From Stentor coeruleus (Eukaryota; Ciliophora; Heterotrichea; Heterotrichida; Stentoridae), in the NCBI GenBank assembly GCA_001970955.1, contig MPUH01000533.1, positions 1-47,389 of the forward strand: DNA of 47,389 nt, read 5' to 3'. The number at the start of each line of letters is the position of its first letter. Position 1 is the first letter of the stretch. Both the position numbers and the translations under genes were made by a program. This document shows positions 9,736 to 20,063 of this stretch, in pieces. The notes under the pieces were generated by a model that made no database searches, had not been told where the DNA came from, and saw only the letters and a program-made list of their open reading frames with translations.

Positions 9736-10809
9736 TTGGGTGTAGAAGTTTTCAAATAAAGTTAGTCTTATTATTAAAAAGTGATTGTATAATAAAGTGC
9801 TTTTAGGAATATAAACAAGTGATAGATAATGTTTGGTAGCTTAAAAGATAAAATTTTCTTTAAGAAGAATAAAAGAATTTTACCATAATTTTTATGAAAA
9901 CATAAAGATGATTAAACTTAAATGCTATGTATATAAAGATGTTTTGTAAAATGCCAACTATTATAAACTCTAAAATATAATATATGGATATTAACTATAA
10001 AAAACATTTTTTATATCAATAACCAAGCTGAAAATGCATATTTTACATAAGTCAATCATATAAATTTATATCAAAATCTTATAATCAACTACAAAGATAG
10101 CAATACACAATAAAATATGCATTTCTATATCCTTAACATTAAAATACTATATCACTCAAATACTCTAACATTACATATATATATATGTCATTTACCCAAT
10201 CATATAAAAATGTATTTTCTTCTAAAAGTCATCGATTTCCCGATTTCTCATCTCATTTCCAACACTAAAATTACTTAAGATACTTCCACTATAAAACATT
10301 TCCCTAATAGCATAATTTCATATACGAAACTCAACCTAACCTATCTTTCTAATAACCCTAAATTTAAATTTCTAGTCCTAAAACCCTAAAGGTATTTTCC
10401 ATCAAATATAATACCTCATCTTCTTATAATAAACCTTATCTACAACTATATCATCAAAAGTAAAATATCAAATCCACAGCTGATAATTATAAACAAAAAC
10501 TCTACCAAAAAATATTTTCCTATATAAAAGTATAAAAAAAATCCTAATATACTTCTTATATATAAACTATTCCCTACATGCTTAAACAAGCTTAAAAACC
10601 ATAAAAAAAACTGTGAAACTAAAAAATTACTATAAAATCATACACAAAATATTAAGAAATTTTTACTAAAGGCAAACAGGAAGTCTTTTTATTTTTTAAA
10701 GCAGAAAAGTATTTGTTGTAATCTCTTTAAAAGACTTTCTAAAATATCAAACTAAATCCCACCATATTAGACTTAAATAATACCCCACTAGATTTGAGTT
10801 TACAGCCAA

Positions 10810-10816
10810 TATAAAA
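10810..10816 (+). promoter_or_regulatory. TATAAAA directly before start of small gene 3
   Basis: TATAAAAT abuts the ATG at 10818, as in the two paralogues. Confidence 0.3.
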
Positions 10817-10817
10817 T

Positions 10818-11015
10818 ATGTCTGACAAGCTTACAATGAATTACCCACAACCACAGCAGCGCTATAGACCAAGTATAATTTCGAGGCTGTTTACAACAGC
10901 GACTGCCTATATGAGTCCATGGCAATTAAAAGGGAATGAAACCAGGTATAATTGTGAAGAGATACTAGTTAACGTAGTATATGCTACCTTTTCAGGACTT
11001 TCAAGCTTTTCGTAA
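10818..11015 (+). CDS. Tiny paralogous protein 3 (SGLSSF tail family)
   Basis: 65 residues and the most divergent of the three. It keeps MSDK at the start, then has a different Gln/Pro/Tyr-rich stretch (PQPQQRYRPS). The core SRLFTTATAYMSPWQL aligns with the other copies, and the end VNVVYATFSGLSSFS preserves the [VI]-N-x2-[YF]-[SA]-[ST]-x-S-G-[FL]-S-x-F-[SC] pattern. The tail reaches the C-terminus in all three, so it may be a terminal recognition or insertion signal. No known domain. Stop is TAA. Function unknown. Confidence 0.7.
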   Translation: MSDKLTMNYPQPQQRYRPSIISRLFTTATAYMSPWQLKGNETRYNCEEILVNVVYATFSGLSSFS

Positions 11016-12097
11016 GCATGCAATTAAGTAATTTGAAAAAATTAAACTATAACTCGTTTAAGTTACTTACACATCAACTTCATTGTTTATGTTATATCTT
11101 TATCATATTATTATAAATCAATTTCTAATGCTTTTTTAGCAAAGAATCTCCTAATAAGCTACTTATTATACATAAATATCTCATACGAACTAAATTTACA
11201 TATGCTTAGCTTAAGCCTTGATAAAATTTATGACATACTTGAAATGAAATGGAAATCACTCTGGTTATAAGTTTTTAATTAGTCGGCTTATAAAAACACA
11301 GTAACTACTTATATACTAAAAAGCCTTTAAGATGTGAAAAACCAAAGTCTTTATAGTGGTTTAAGAACAAAACTTATACTTTTAACTTAAATTTTTGTTG
11401 TTTTGGTTATTTAAAGTAAAAGGACAAAGTGTCATAAGGCTAGAAAAAGTGCCTTGGTTTTGGTTTGAGAGAGTGTGATTCAATGTAAAATACACTTCTT
11501 TGATTATAATATTTGAAGTTAAAGTGTAATTGTTAGGATTTTGAAAGGAAAAAAAATAAGTTTTGTTGATAGGGGAAAGAGGGTTAGGGTGATAAAAATT
11601 GTGTAAGTTGTGATAAAAAATACTTGGAAATATATTATTCGTGACCTGGAGAGATAAATTGTAGGGATATACTATTATGGTGAATTTTTAATGTTTGATG
11701 TAAAGGCTAATCATGGCGAAATATATAAAGGTCCGACTCAGATCAGATAAAAAGATATAAAAAAAAGCTCCTTTGTGTAATAATAACAATTATAAGATAA
11801 TACATGATAATTTGTATTGTCAAAATTTAAGTTAGTAGTTATTTTTATATCATTTTTTATTTTATACTTATAGTACAACTTTCTTTACTATCACTTAATA
11901 TTATATGATTATTAGCTTAAGTTAAAATTAACTATTGTTGATACATTGTATTATTTTTATCTGCCCATCAGAAAATATATTTATTTAATACTTTATTATA
12001 TTTAAGGCATTTTAACTTCTTCATCGTTAACAACTTTTTCATCCTTTTTTTCATTATCTTTTAGATCATTTTTATATGAGCATTTAATATCCTTATG
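11016..12097. other. 1.1-kb stretch without a recognised gene
   Basis: Roughly 11340-11740 is G/T-rich on the plus strand. The sequence near 11700-11770 is locally GC-richer but has only a 15-codon frame. No RNA gene was recognised. Confidence 0.4.
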
Positions 12098-12616
12098 CTA
12101 TTGCTCATTTGGCCTAACCTCACTTGTATGTTTTTTTAATATCCTATAAAAAAATATCAAAATCAAGGCCATTCCTAAAACACATGCTAAATTAAAGACA
12201 ATCAATTGACCAAAAACTGATTTATAAGGAACAAATCTTGTTTTCCTAGAATATCCATATGTTTTATGACTACATTCATGACTAAAACGATGGAAAATAT
12301 AATCTCCAATTATAGCCAAAAACATGTTAAAGGTACAAAAAGGGTAATCAAAAATCTAACTACCCAAAGCAAGGATCTTGAATGATTTATATAAAAATGT
12401 TTGGCTAAATAAAACAGAATGGATTCAACAAATAAAGAGCATCCTGAGACTTCAAGCCATGCTCTAAATTTTAAGTTACGGAATGATTTCTCCGCATTCA
12501 TTTTTAGAATAGTTTATAATTCCTATAGTAATACCCTAAATAAAAATTACAGACATTCCTATGCATAAAATTGCTACCAAGGAAAATGATATGTACTTCC
12601 TTATTTTAGCTTCCAT
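12098..12616 (-). CDS. Small four-TM protein, two tiny introns, one frame break
   Basis: This gene appears only after splicing. Exon 1 (12616-12551) starts MEAKIRKYISFSLV. A 15-nt intron (12550-12536) removes an in-frame TAG. Exon 2 (12535-12480) leads to NECGEIIP, and a 16-nt intron (12479-12464) removes a TAA and joins to AWLEVSGCSLF in exon 3. Near 12320 the frame must change by one base. One extra T in the T5 run would give PLTCFLAIIGDYIF, and total coding length would then be 489 nt, exactly 163 codons with stop. The product (~162 residues) would have about four hydrophobic segments, Cys pairs in the loops and a hydrophilic C-terminus. No known family was recognised. The frame break may be a sequencing error or a lesion. 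Confidence 0.55.
12464..12479 (-). other. 16-nt intron
   Basis: On the minus strand this reads GTAACTTAAAATTTAG: GT...AG ends, A at positions 10/11, TAG at the 3' end. It contains an in-frame stop, and removing it joins two hydrophobic coding segments in frame. Confidence 0.7.
12536..12550 (-). other. 15-nt intron
   Basis: On the minus strand this reads GTAATTTTTATTTAG, with A at position 10 and a TAG that would otherwise stop the frame. Splicing keeps the frame (phase 0). Confidence 0.75.
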
Positions 12617-13203
12617 ATCTTTATTATTATTATTATCTAAAAAATTAAGAAATTATTTGTTAATTATATTATATATAGTATCATGCTGAAATTCAGATTA
12701 TTAATTTACTAAATAAAATAGAGATTATACTTGGTAATAATTAATAGAATATGTTTATTATCTATTTATCTTCTTATAAAATAGTCCTGAATTCTTAAAG
12801 TTTTCTATCAAAATATTATTTAGGATAATATACTACTAAATAAGTAAATCAATTCAATATATAAAAAAAAACTACAAATTAGTTGAGTTTATCATGATTT
12901 TACAAATATAAACACCATGCATAAGTTGAAAAAAAGTATTTCATACAATCAACATAATAAAAAATCTTATGTTTTTTAACTATCTTTATAAAAAACTGGT
13001 ATCCTAGATAAAAATTCATAAAAATATACCAAATAAACAATAGAATTCAAATATTCTCAATACAAGAATATTTTTAAGTATAACTAATAATAAAATTTGA
13101 AGAAGAAAAAATCTCTGAAACTGAAATCAGTTTATTTCATAATAATTCAAAACAAAATAAATTTTAATTCTTTATAAATCTGCATTCACAATATATTATA
13201 TAA
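12617..13203. other. Divergent intergenic region
   Basis: This lies between the starts of the minus-strand TM gene and the plus-strand coiled-coil gene, so both 5' regions should be here. It contains a short (ATT)n run near 12620-12637. No gene is seen. Confidence 0.45.
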
Positions 13204-16200
13204 ATGGATATCGTGAGAAACGAGGAATTATCTTCGTTAGCTGATTTTGTATTGGAACTCAAACAGTACCTTAACGACAATTTCCCCGATATTTTCGCTC
13301 CAGTGCAAGATTTCACAACATATTCCCAAGCAGTTCAATATTTAAAAACCCATCTGATAAAACTTTCGGATAAATTACTCGAAATGTATAAGTTTGTTGC
13401 AGAAAAAAGTTATGGCCAACAGTTTTTCAAGCTCACACAAGACCTGACTCAATATAAAAACAAGCTTAAAGCTAAAGTAAACGCCACATAGGAAGAAATA
13501 ATATCTCGACTTCAAAAAGAAAGAAAAGTCTTAGAACGTGAACTGAGTCTTCAAACTGGGAAAATCGATAGTTCTCAAATAGCCCTTGAAAACGAATCTT
13601 TACGTAAAAAAAACTTTGAATTAACTGAAGAACTTTATAGACTTAAAAGCACATTTGAACAAAACTACCAAAATAATCTAGATATGAATATAGAAACTTA
13701 TGAAGAAAAAGCTATAAAAAGCTATCAAGACATAGGAAATACTCCTCGTTATGAAAACCCTTGCAACAAGTCATATGAAAGAATCGACAAATACGAAAAA
13801 CTAAGCCAAACCACTGAAAACATAGCAAAAACCACAGGGAACCTAAAAAAAACCTCAGAAGTCATGGAAAAAATAAGCAGAATCCCAGAAAACGATGAAA
13901 ACTTACCAAAAAAACCTGAAATGACAGTTAATAGAAAAGACTCTGAGACTATTGTCGAGCTACTCGAAGCTGGGGATCTAAAAAACGCTTCAGTTAATTG
14001 GCAAAAGTTCAATTTCCTCCCATTAGAAACGGCAACTTCAAGCCAAAACATAGACTACCTTCGTAAAACCCTGATTTTTACCATAAAACTCACCGAATCC
14101 TTAACCAGCATATCCCAAAACCCGTCATACCCTTGGAAAAACCCTGAAGTTTTTAAAAAACTCGAAGAAGAAAACCTACACCTCAGAGCCCGGCTTGCTG
14201 AAAAATCCAACAAACTCAGTTACATGTATGAAACTCAAGAAACCAAATCAAAAAGCATGCAAAACTTCTATAAAGAAGCTGAAGAAATTGAAAGTTTAAA
14301 GAAAATGGTCTATGAATCATCAGAAAATTTGATATTTCTAGAAAACCAAATAAAACTCATTAAAAGCAGGGCTCCAATGATAAGCCAAGTATGTGAGATT
14401 ATTATAGGAGGAAAAGTTACAAATATTTCGAAAATAACTGAGTATTTACAAGCTAAAATTTGTGAAGAAATGGAAAATATAAAAGGACCTCTTGTTGAGA
14501 ATTTAAGAAAGGCTATGATACAAGGGTTAAAAGAAAATGTTAGTTTAAAACATGAGAATATTTGTTGCAAATTAAGACTAGAAACAATGGAAAAACTATT
14601 AAATGAAGAGAGAAAAATGCAGAAACTTATTAGAAAAAGTAATGGGGTTAATGGTTTAGATAACTGGAAAGCTTATAAGAGAGATTATATTAATAGAATG
14701 GAAAATGCGTATAAGAATGAAATTATTGAACTTAGAGAATGTATTGATAAGATTAAAAATGAAATTTCTGTAACAACAGGGGATGTTGAGGAAAAGTATA
14801 TAAAAGAGATGCAAGAAATAACGATTAGGCTTAAAAAGGAACATGATGATAAAAAACGCCTTGCAGAAATTGTTAATAAACTAAAAATGAGTAAAATTGA
14901 CCCGGAACTTGAGCATCAATACGAAGAATGTAGGATTTTATTTACTGAAGCAACTGAAAAAATTGAGGTTTTAGAAAAAGAAATGTTAAAATTGTCAGAA
15001 CAAAAACATGAAAGCGAGATAAGAGTTCAAGAAATTGAAGAGAATTTGAATGAAGCGCAAAATGTTATTAAAGATAAAGAGAAAGAAATAGAAAAACTTG
15101 TAGGGACGACTGTTCATGTTAATGAAATGGAGAAAGTTCAAGAGAAATTCCAAAGAACTAAAGAAAAAAAACGCAAGTCTGTTATAGAAATTAAACAAAC
15201 AACTGAAAAGTGTCAGAATTTACTTCAAGAAATACAGTTTTTAACGACAGAGGTAGAGAGTTTTAAGAAAAAAACCTTGGCGCTTACAGAAGATAATAAA
15301 AAACTCATGCAGGAACTAGAAAAGTCTGATGAAGACAAAAAAAACCTTGAAAAAGAACTGGAAGAACTAGAAGAAATCAAAAGGGAAATAGACAGGGATA
15401 AAAAAGAATTGGAAAAAGAGAAAAAAAATATAGAAAAAGAAAAAAAAGAAGTGGAAAAAGAAATCAGGATACTTGAAAAGTCTCACGACAACTTAGAAAA
15501 AGTTGCGAAAGAACAAGAAACTTCTATGAAAAATCAAGAAAAAGAAATAAAACAATTAGAAAAGTCATCAGCACAGCTTATTGACAATTTAAAAACTAAA
15601 ACTACAGAGCTTCAAACAGAAAAAAATGATCTTATAACCCAAATCACTTCTCTCAAAGATGAAATACAAATAAAAGACCAAGAAATCCAAGAATTTAATG
15701 AAAAACTTACAACAATAGAGTCTTCATTGCAAAAATCCCAAAACTATCAACAACTTTATATGTCATCTACACAAAACTCTCAAACTTTATCTAATAAAGT
15801 TAAAGATTTTTATAAGTCTTTTTGTAAAGAACAAAAAATTGATTCACCTCCTTTTAAATCTTCAAATGAAGATCAGCTTTTATCAATTTATACACATCTT
15901 ATAGATCTATGCCGAACCTTATCTTCAACACAAAAACGTATCGATGTATCTTATGAAGAACCTCAAGCTACAAATGATGACTTTAAAGTTAAATACTATG
16001 ACCTTTTATGTAAAAGTAGTATGAAAAATGTTCAAGACAGCAAAGAAATTGTCAAACAACTAAAAACAATGAAAAGCAAAGATTGTGAAGGACTCCAACA
16101 ATGGGTTGTAGATAAATGGCAAAACACTATAGAAGACTGTGATAAGCTAAGACAAGAACTTTTATCTTTATCACAAGAATTAGAAGGAAAAATGAAAACC

Positions 16201-17145
16201 GAAAATGCTGGGATTATGGAAAAAGCTTTTGAAGAACTGAACTCATATAAAACCGAATTAGAAAAGCAGAACTCTCAAATCATCAGCAATCATATGAGAC
16301 AAAGTAGTTTATTGACAGAAATTGACTATTTAAAACAAGAGAAAAACGCTATAGAAAAAGAACTTTTTATGAAAACAGCCAGTATGGAATCTGAACTTGC
16401 TGAATGGAAAGCTTGTTTTTCTGATATTTACAAAAACCTTATGTCTAAACCTATAAAACCTGATAGTAGTCCACTTAATTATAGGAATGAAATTATGAAT
16501 ATGGCAACATCTTTAGCTAAAGCTGAGGCTAATGTAGAACAAGTTCTTATTGAAAATGCTAATTTAATACAATTAAGTGAAAAATATGCTAAAGATGTTA
16601 AAGCACTTAATGAAAAATGTGAGTATTTAGAAAGCGCTCTGCAGATGCAGAGCGAAAATGCAACAGATTCGAAGTTGTATAAAGGGAAAATGCAGGAGAT
16701 TTGGGATGAAAATGTGACGTTGAAGAACAAATTGCATGATATTATGAGTGAAAATGTTATGTTTAGAGAAAAACTGCAGGAGTTTATGAATGAGGATAAG
16801 AAAGATAAGGGTAGAGGAGATAGTGGAAAAGGGAAAACGGTAGATTTGGCTAATGAAAACATGATGTTGAAGAGGAAAATTAATGAAGTTATGAGGGAAA
16901 GGGATTATTTGGATGAAAGAATACATAGTTTGACTAATGAATCATTAGTAAAAGCATCATATGAAGAAAGAGCTGTGAGGGAAGCTTTAGAAGATGAGCT
17001 CATGAACAAATGCGATTTGGTTAAACAACTCGCTGATGAGATTGAGAAATACAAAAAATACCTTAAAATACGTGAATATGAGTATCAAGAACTTTTAACG
17101 CTAAAAGATGAGGAGATACTAAGACTCAGATTGCGGTCTAGTTAG
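13204..17145 (+). CDS. Large coiled-coil protein with one 15-nt intron
   Basis: Exon 1 is 13204-13476 and exon 2 is 13492-17145, giving 1308 residues. An in-frame TAG at 13489 would end the frame after 95 codons, but it is the end of a 15-nt GT-AG intron. Splicing joins NKLKAK to EEIISRLQKERK, continuing the heptad pattern. The N-terminal ~85 residues are globular-looking and hydrophobic (ADFVLELKQYL). After a Thr/Asn/Lys-rich low-complexity linker, most of the protein is Glu/Lys/Leu-rich coiled coil from about residue 300 to the end, with very charged runs around residues 710-790. This is typical of centrosomal, basal-body or cortical scaffold proteins, but no specific family was recognised. 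Stop is TAG, followed closely by two TAA codons. Confidence 0.85.
13477..13491 (+). other. 15-nt intron
   Basis: GTAAACGCCACATAG, phase 0, A at position 10. It carries the only stop codon between an N-terminal coding segment and a long coiled-coil frame that is open on both sides of it. This is the clearest intron in the window. Confidence 0.88.
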
Positions 17146-17575
17146 TAATAATAGTTTATTAAATTTTCATCAGTCTTTATGTTTGAATAAAAATACTTTA
17201 AAATATTCTAGTTCTGAATCTTTTCATTTGTATTATCATATTAAAGATTGAGTGGGAAGTGTAAGCAGAAGTGAGGATGAAGGTGTTTATCATTATAATA
17301 TATTATTAATATCATAATCTATAATCAATCACTTAAAAAAAACCAAAAATAAATTATCTAAAAATTTTAATCCACACATCTCAACTCTTATTAAAAAATC
17401 TAGTTTCCTTCACTACATCAATCCTATTTCATATAAAAACTTAATAAAAATCTAATCCTAATACCCTCTTCTTTTTCTCTACAATCCCATCATATCAACT
17501 TATTCTCATCTTAATCAAAACCTAATAAAATCTTATACAAAACCTTCATTCTATCCAATAATTAAAATTAATCAA
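17146..17575. other. Convergent intergenic region with extreme C skew
   Basis: 17221-17280 holds about 16 G and 3 C, then 17341-17580 holds about 55 C and 1 G on the plus strand. The boundary is near 17290. No gene, hairpin or poly(A) signal stands out. Confidence 0.6.
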
Positions 17576-18520
17576 TCAAAATATCTCTAAGCAAAAATCT
17601 TTGCCTAGCAGTCTATCTGCACATTTAATCACTTCACTAAATTCCGCAATACAAATAACCCCTTCCGCACAATCAATTGGCATTGTATACAAATATTCAA
17701 CCTGTTCTCTATCAAAAATCTTATATTCAAAAGTAGGATTATTGTATCTATACTGATTAATTCGTTGTTTAGCATAATGCGCATCACATATCACATCTCC
17801 ATTTATAGAAACCCATTCAACACGACAATCTTTCCATCCAAAAAACCCTTCTAAAGTCTTTCTTGCTGATGAATGGCTATTAAAAGTAACAATACAATAA
17901 TAGTTTATTTTCCCTTCAAATTTTTCATTATCAAAAACTATACTTTGAACTCTGACAGGATTTTTAAAAAGCGCTTTGACATTATCAATGTTTTGCCAAG
18001 GCTGAAGTCCTGAGATTTTTAATATTTTATTCATTGAGTTTCCACCACTTTTAATTTGCTTTTTTAATGTACTTAGTAAGTTCTCATATGATTCTATACT
18101 TGTTAAGAATAATTCACGGTTTGACTCAAGTAGCTCACAGGCTTCTTTAGTCTGATTTTGTTGATGAAGTAAAGACGCAAGATCTTTGATTGCTGATGCT
18201 TTTCTATCATTATCCTCAATAGCTTTACGGTATAGTTTTTCTGCTTTTTCTATATCCCGTTCTTTGTACTCAGCATATTTTGCTAAGGCATAAGCTGAGT
18301 CCCCTTTTGGGATTGGTAACTGGAAGTTTTGATTATCGATACTATCATTGGTGTTATTAAGTGGACTATAGTTTTTAACCTCCTGTATTTTTTCTATCAC
18401 TTTGGGATTATATCTGTTGAGTTTTTTCTTATATTTTGTAGGTTTTATGCACGTATGATTATTAGGCATGGCAAATAATTTTATAGATTTTTTTAAAATG
18501 GTATAGAAAATATACAACAA
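17576..18520 (-). CDS. TPR-like and RRM-like protein
   Basis: 314 codons from the first ATG, but the second ATG (residue 18, position 18469, MPNNHTCIK) is the likelier start. The first 17 residues look like translated leader and would leave only 17 nt to the upstream gene. Residues about 73-155 form helical repeat pairs of TPR or Sel1 type (ALAKYAEYKERDIEKAEKLY, then a DLASLLHQQNQTKEACELL unit). Residues about 165-235 resemble an RRM: KILKISGL as RNP2-like strand and INYYCIVTF as RNP1-like strand. A conserved-looking C-terminal segment follows. Such a pairing suggests RNA-linked protein assembly, but no orthologue is recognised. Stop is TGA. Confidence 0.65.
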   Translation of the reverse strand: MLYIFYTILKKSIKLFAMPNNHTCIKPTKYKKKLNRYNPKVIEKIQEVKNYSPLNNTNDSIDNQNFQLPIPKGDSAYALAKYAEYKERDIEKAEKLYRKAIEDNDRKASAIKDLASLLHQQNQTKEACELLESNRELFLTSIESYENLLSTLKKQIKSGGNSMNKILKISGLQPWQNIDNVKALFKNPVRVQSIVFDNEKFEGKINYYCIVTFNSHSSARKTLEGFFGWKDCRVEWVSINGDVICDAHYAKQRINQYRYNNPTFEYKIFDREQVEYLYTMPIDCAEGVICIAEFSEVIKCADRLLGKDFCLEIF

Positions 18521-18537
18521 AATTGTAGAAAGATTGG

Positions 18538-19539
18538 TTAATTTGAATTAAGAAAGCTTTGGGCAGTTTTTATTGAGTTCAGCAGAAGGGATTTATCGTT
18601 TTTACTTATGGCGACTCTTAAGATTTCCTTTATAATTTTTTCCCCTTGTTTTCTGAAGACTTCGATTTCAAGTTCGATGTTATCTGAGTCTTCTTCATTG
18701 AGTTCTGAGGTTTTACAATCGGTAAAGGTGCTTTTTGATGAGAGTGTCGCTTGGAAAATCACTGATTTAATTGAGTTTCTGAAGATGATTGTTGAGATTT
18801 TTTTGCCACTGGCTGAGATTCCTTTGGCTATTTCTATGAATCCTTGGCCTCTTGAAATGTGATTTACGCTAGCTGTTGCTGGGATTAGGGAAATGCTTTG
18901 AAGGGTGCTTTTTTGGATTGGGGTTTTAAAGCTCATAGGGATTTGGGTATTTTCAAGCTTTGGCGTACTTGAGCTTATGAAAGTACTTTCAAGGTCGTCT
19001 TTGTTTTTTTCTGAGAGACTTTTGATTATAGAGGCTAAAGGGTTTGAAAATTTTGGCGTGTTTATGGTTGGTCCAGTGACGATTGGCAGTGGATTAAGAT
19101 TAGACTTTGAAGATGAAAGAAAAGATTGTATATGGTTATCATTTGGTTTTTCAATCTCTTTCTCTGGCTCTTTGCTTTTCTCAGGCTCTTTTTCAAACTT
19201 CTCCTTCTTTTGAGGTTCTTTGTCATTCTCATGATTTTGTGACTGTTTTTGCTTATCTACAGTGTTAATTTTTGATTCAATCACTGGAATACTAAGAAAA
19301 TCGATTTTTGTTATGCTGGTTTCTTCAAGAAGTTTATTCTCTATTGAATCATCAAGTAATTTTGACTTGAGTATAAACCCTAATTTTTGCCGACCTTCTG
19401 GTCGCTTTGCCTTAAATATTTTTCTTTGTTTAATTTCTTCAGGTGTTGAAATAAAAGGATCAGGATCATCTTGTACTTGAGATGATTCCACAACATTGCC
19501 TTCGTTGTCATATTGTGTTGTTGGGCCTCTTTTGAGCAT
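18538..19539 (-). CDS. Nup50/Nup2-like nucleoporin
   Basis: 333 residues. The N-terminus starts MLKRGPTTQYD and has PFISTPEEIKQRKIFKAKR at about 28-46. This matches the NUP50 N-terminal motif (KR near the start, an acidic stretch, then A/S-x-E-E/V-x2-R-K-I-x3-KR), which binds importin-alpha. The middle is Lys/Glu/Ser-rich and disordered, with few FG-type repeats. Residues about 225-325 fit a Ran-binding (PH-like) domain: GFIEIAKGISASGKKIST, then IIFRNSIKSVIFQATL. Known Nup50/Nup2 proteins have this same order and act in nuclear import complex disassembly at the pore basket. The family call rests on motif resemblance read by eye. Same strand as, and just upstream of, the TPR/RRM gene. Confidence 0.6.
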   Translation of the reverse strand: MLKRGPTTQYDNEGNVVESSQVQDDPDPFISTPEEIKQRKIFKAKRPEGRQKLGFILKSKLLDDSIENKLLEETSITKIDFLSIPVIESKINTVDKQKQSQNHENDKEPQKKEKFEKEPEKSKEPEKEIEKPNDNHIQSFLSSSKSNLNPLPIVTGPTINTPKFSNPLASIIKSLSEKNKDDLESTFISSSTPKLENTQIPMSFKTPIQKSTLQSISLIPATASVNHISRGQGFIEIAKGISASGKKISTIIFRNSIKSVIFQATLSSKSTFTDCKTSELNEEDSDNIELEIEVFRKQGEKIIKEILRVAISKNDKSLLLNSIKTAQSFLNSN

Positions 19540-20063
19540 ATTGATAATATTTTTTTATGCTTTTATTGTTAAAGATAATAACTGAGAGGCTGTTTTATGG
19601 TGAGAGTTAAAGTATAAACTTGATTTGATGATTGAAAAGATTTATTTACTTTTTTTTTAAGTAATCAATTAGATAATACTTTTTTTGGCTTGTTTTATGG
19701 TTTTGTTGATGATAGATTTAGATTAAAGGCTATAAATTTGTATGTATATTAGGAATTAGTAATTAGATAGAATAAGAGAAATTATGTTTAAAAAATCTGG
19801 TTTTTATATACCGAAAAATACTTTTACCTATTTTATATAAGCAGCTCTAAAATCTCTTCTCCTCATCATAATATAAATTATACTCCTCTCATCTAATATA
19901 AACTTTTTATATAATAAATTATATCTTTACACCCAATTATCTAATAAAAAATTAGGAATTTATATTCTTAGCTTATTTTTCTTAACAAGTTTTACACTTT
20001 TCCATATGATTCAATTCTAAAAATCTTTTTCTTTTACTTTAAAGAAGTTACATGCACTAATTG
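19540..20063. other. Intergenic, G-rich then C-rich
   Basis: No gene is seen. The first ~250 nt are G/T-rich on the plus strand and the remainder is A/C-rich, the same polarity as the other gaps. Confidence 0.45.

Larger units (their letters stand above)
9489..10817. other. 1.3-kb stretch without a recognised gene
   Basis: Contains a 33-nt tandem duplication at 9670-9735 and an (AT)n run near 10173-10185. About 10030-10700 is A/C-rich and G-poor. No gene or RNA was recognised. Confidence 0.4.

Noticed and set aside
11714..11761. 15-codon frame MAKYIKVRLRSDKKI in a locally GC-richer patch
   Set aside because: Too short, no plausible tiny intron extends it, and nothing similar is nearby.
13489..13491. 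In-frame TAG as evidence of a ciliate code with TAG = Gln
   Set aside because: Other genes end at TAG, and the codon is the last three bases of a perfect 15-nt intron.
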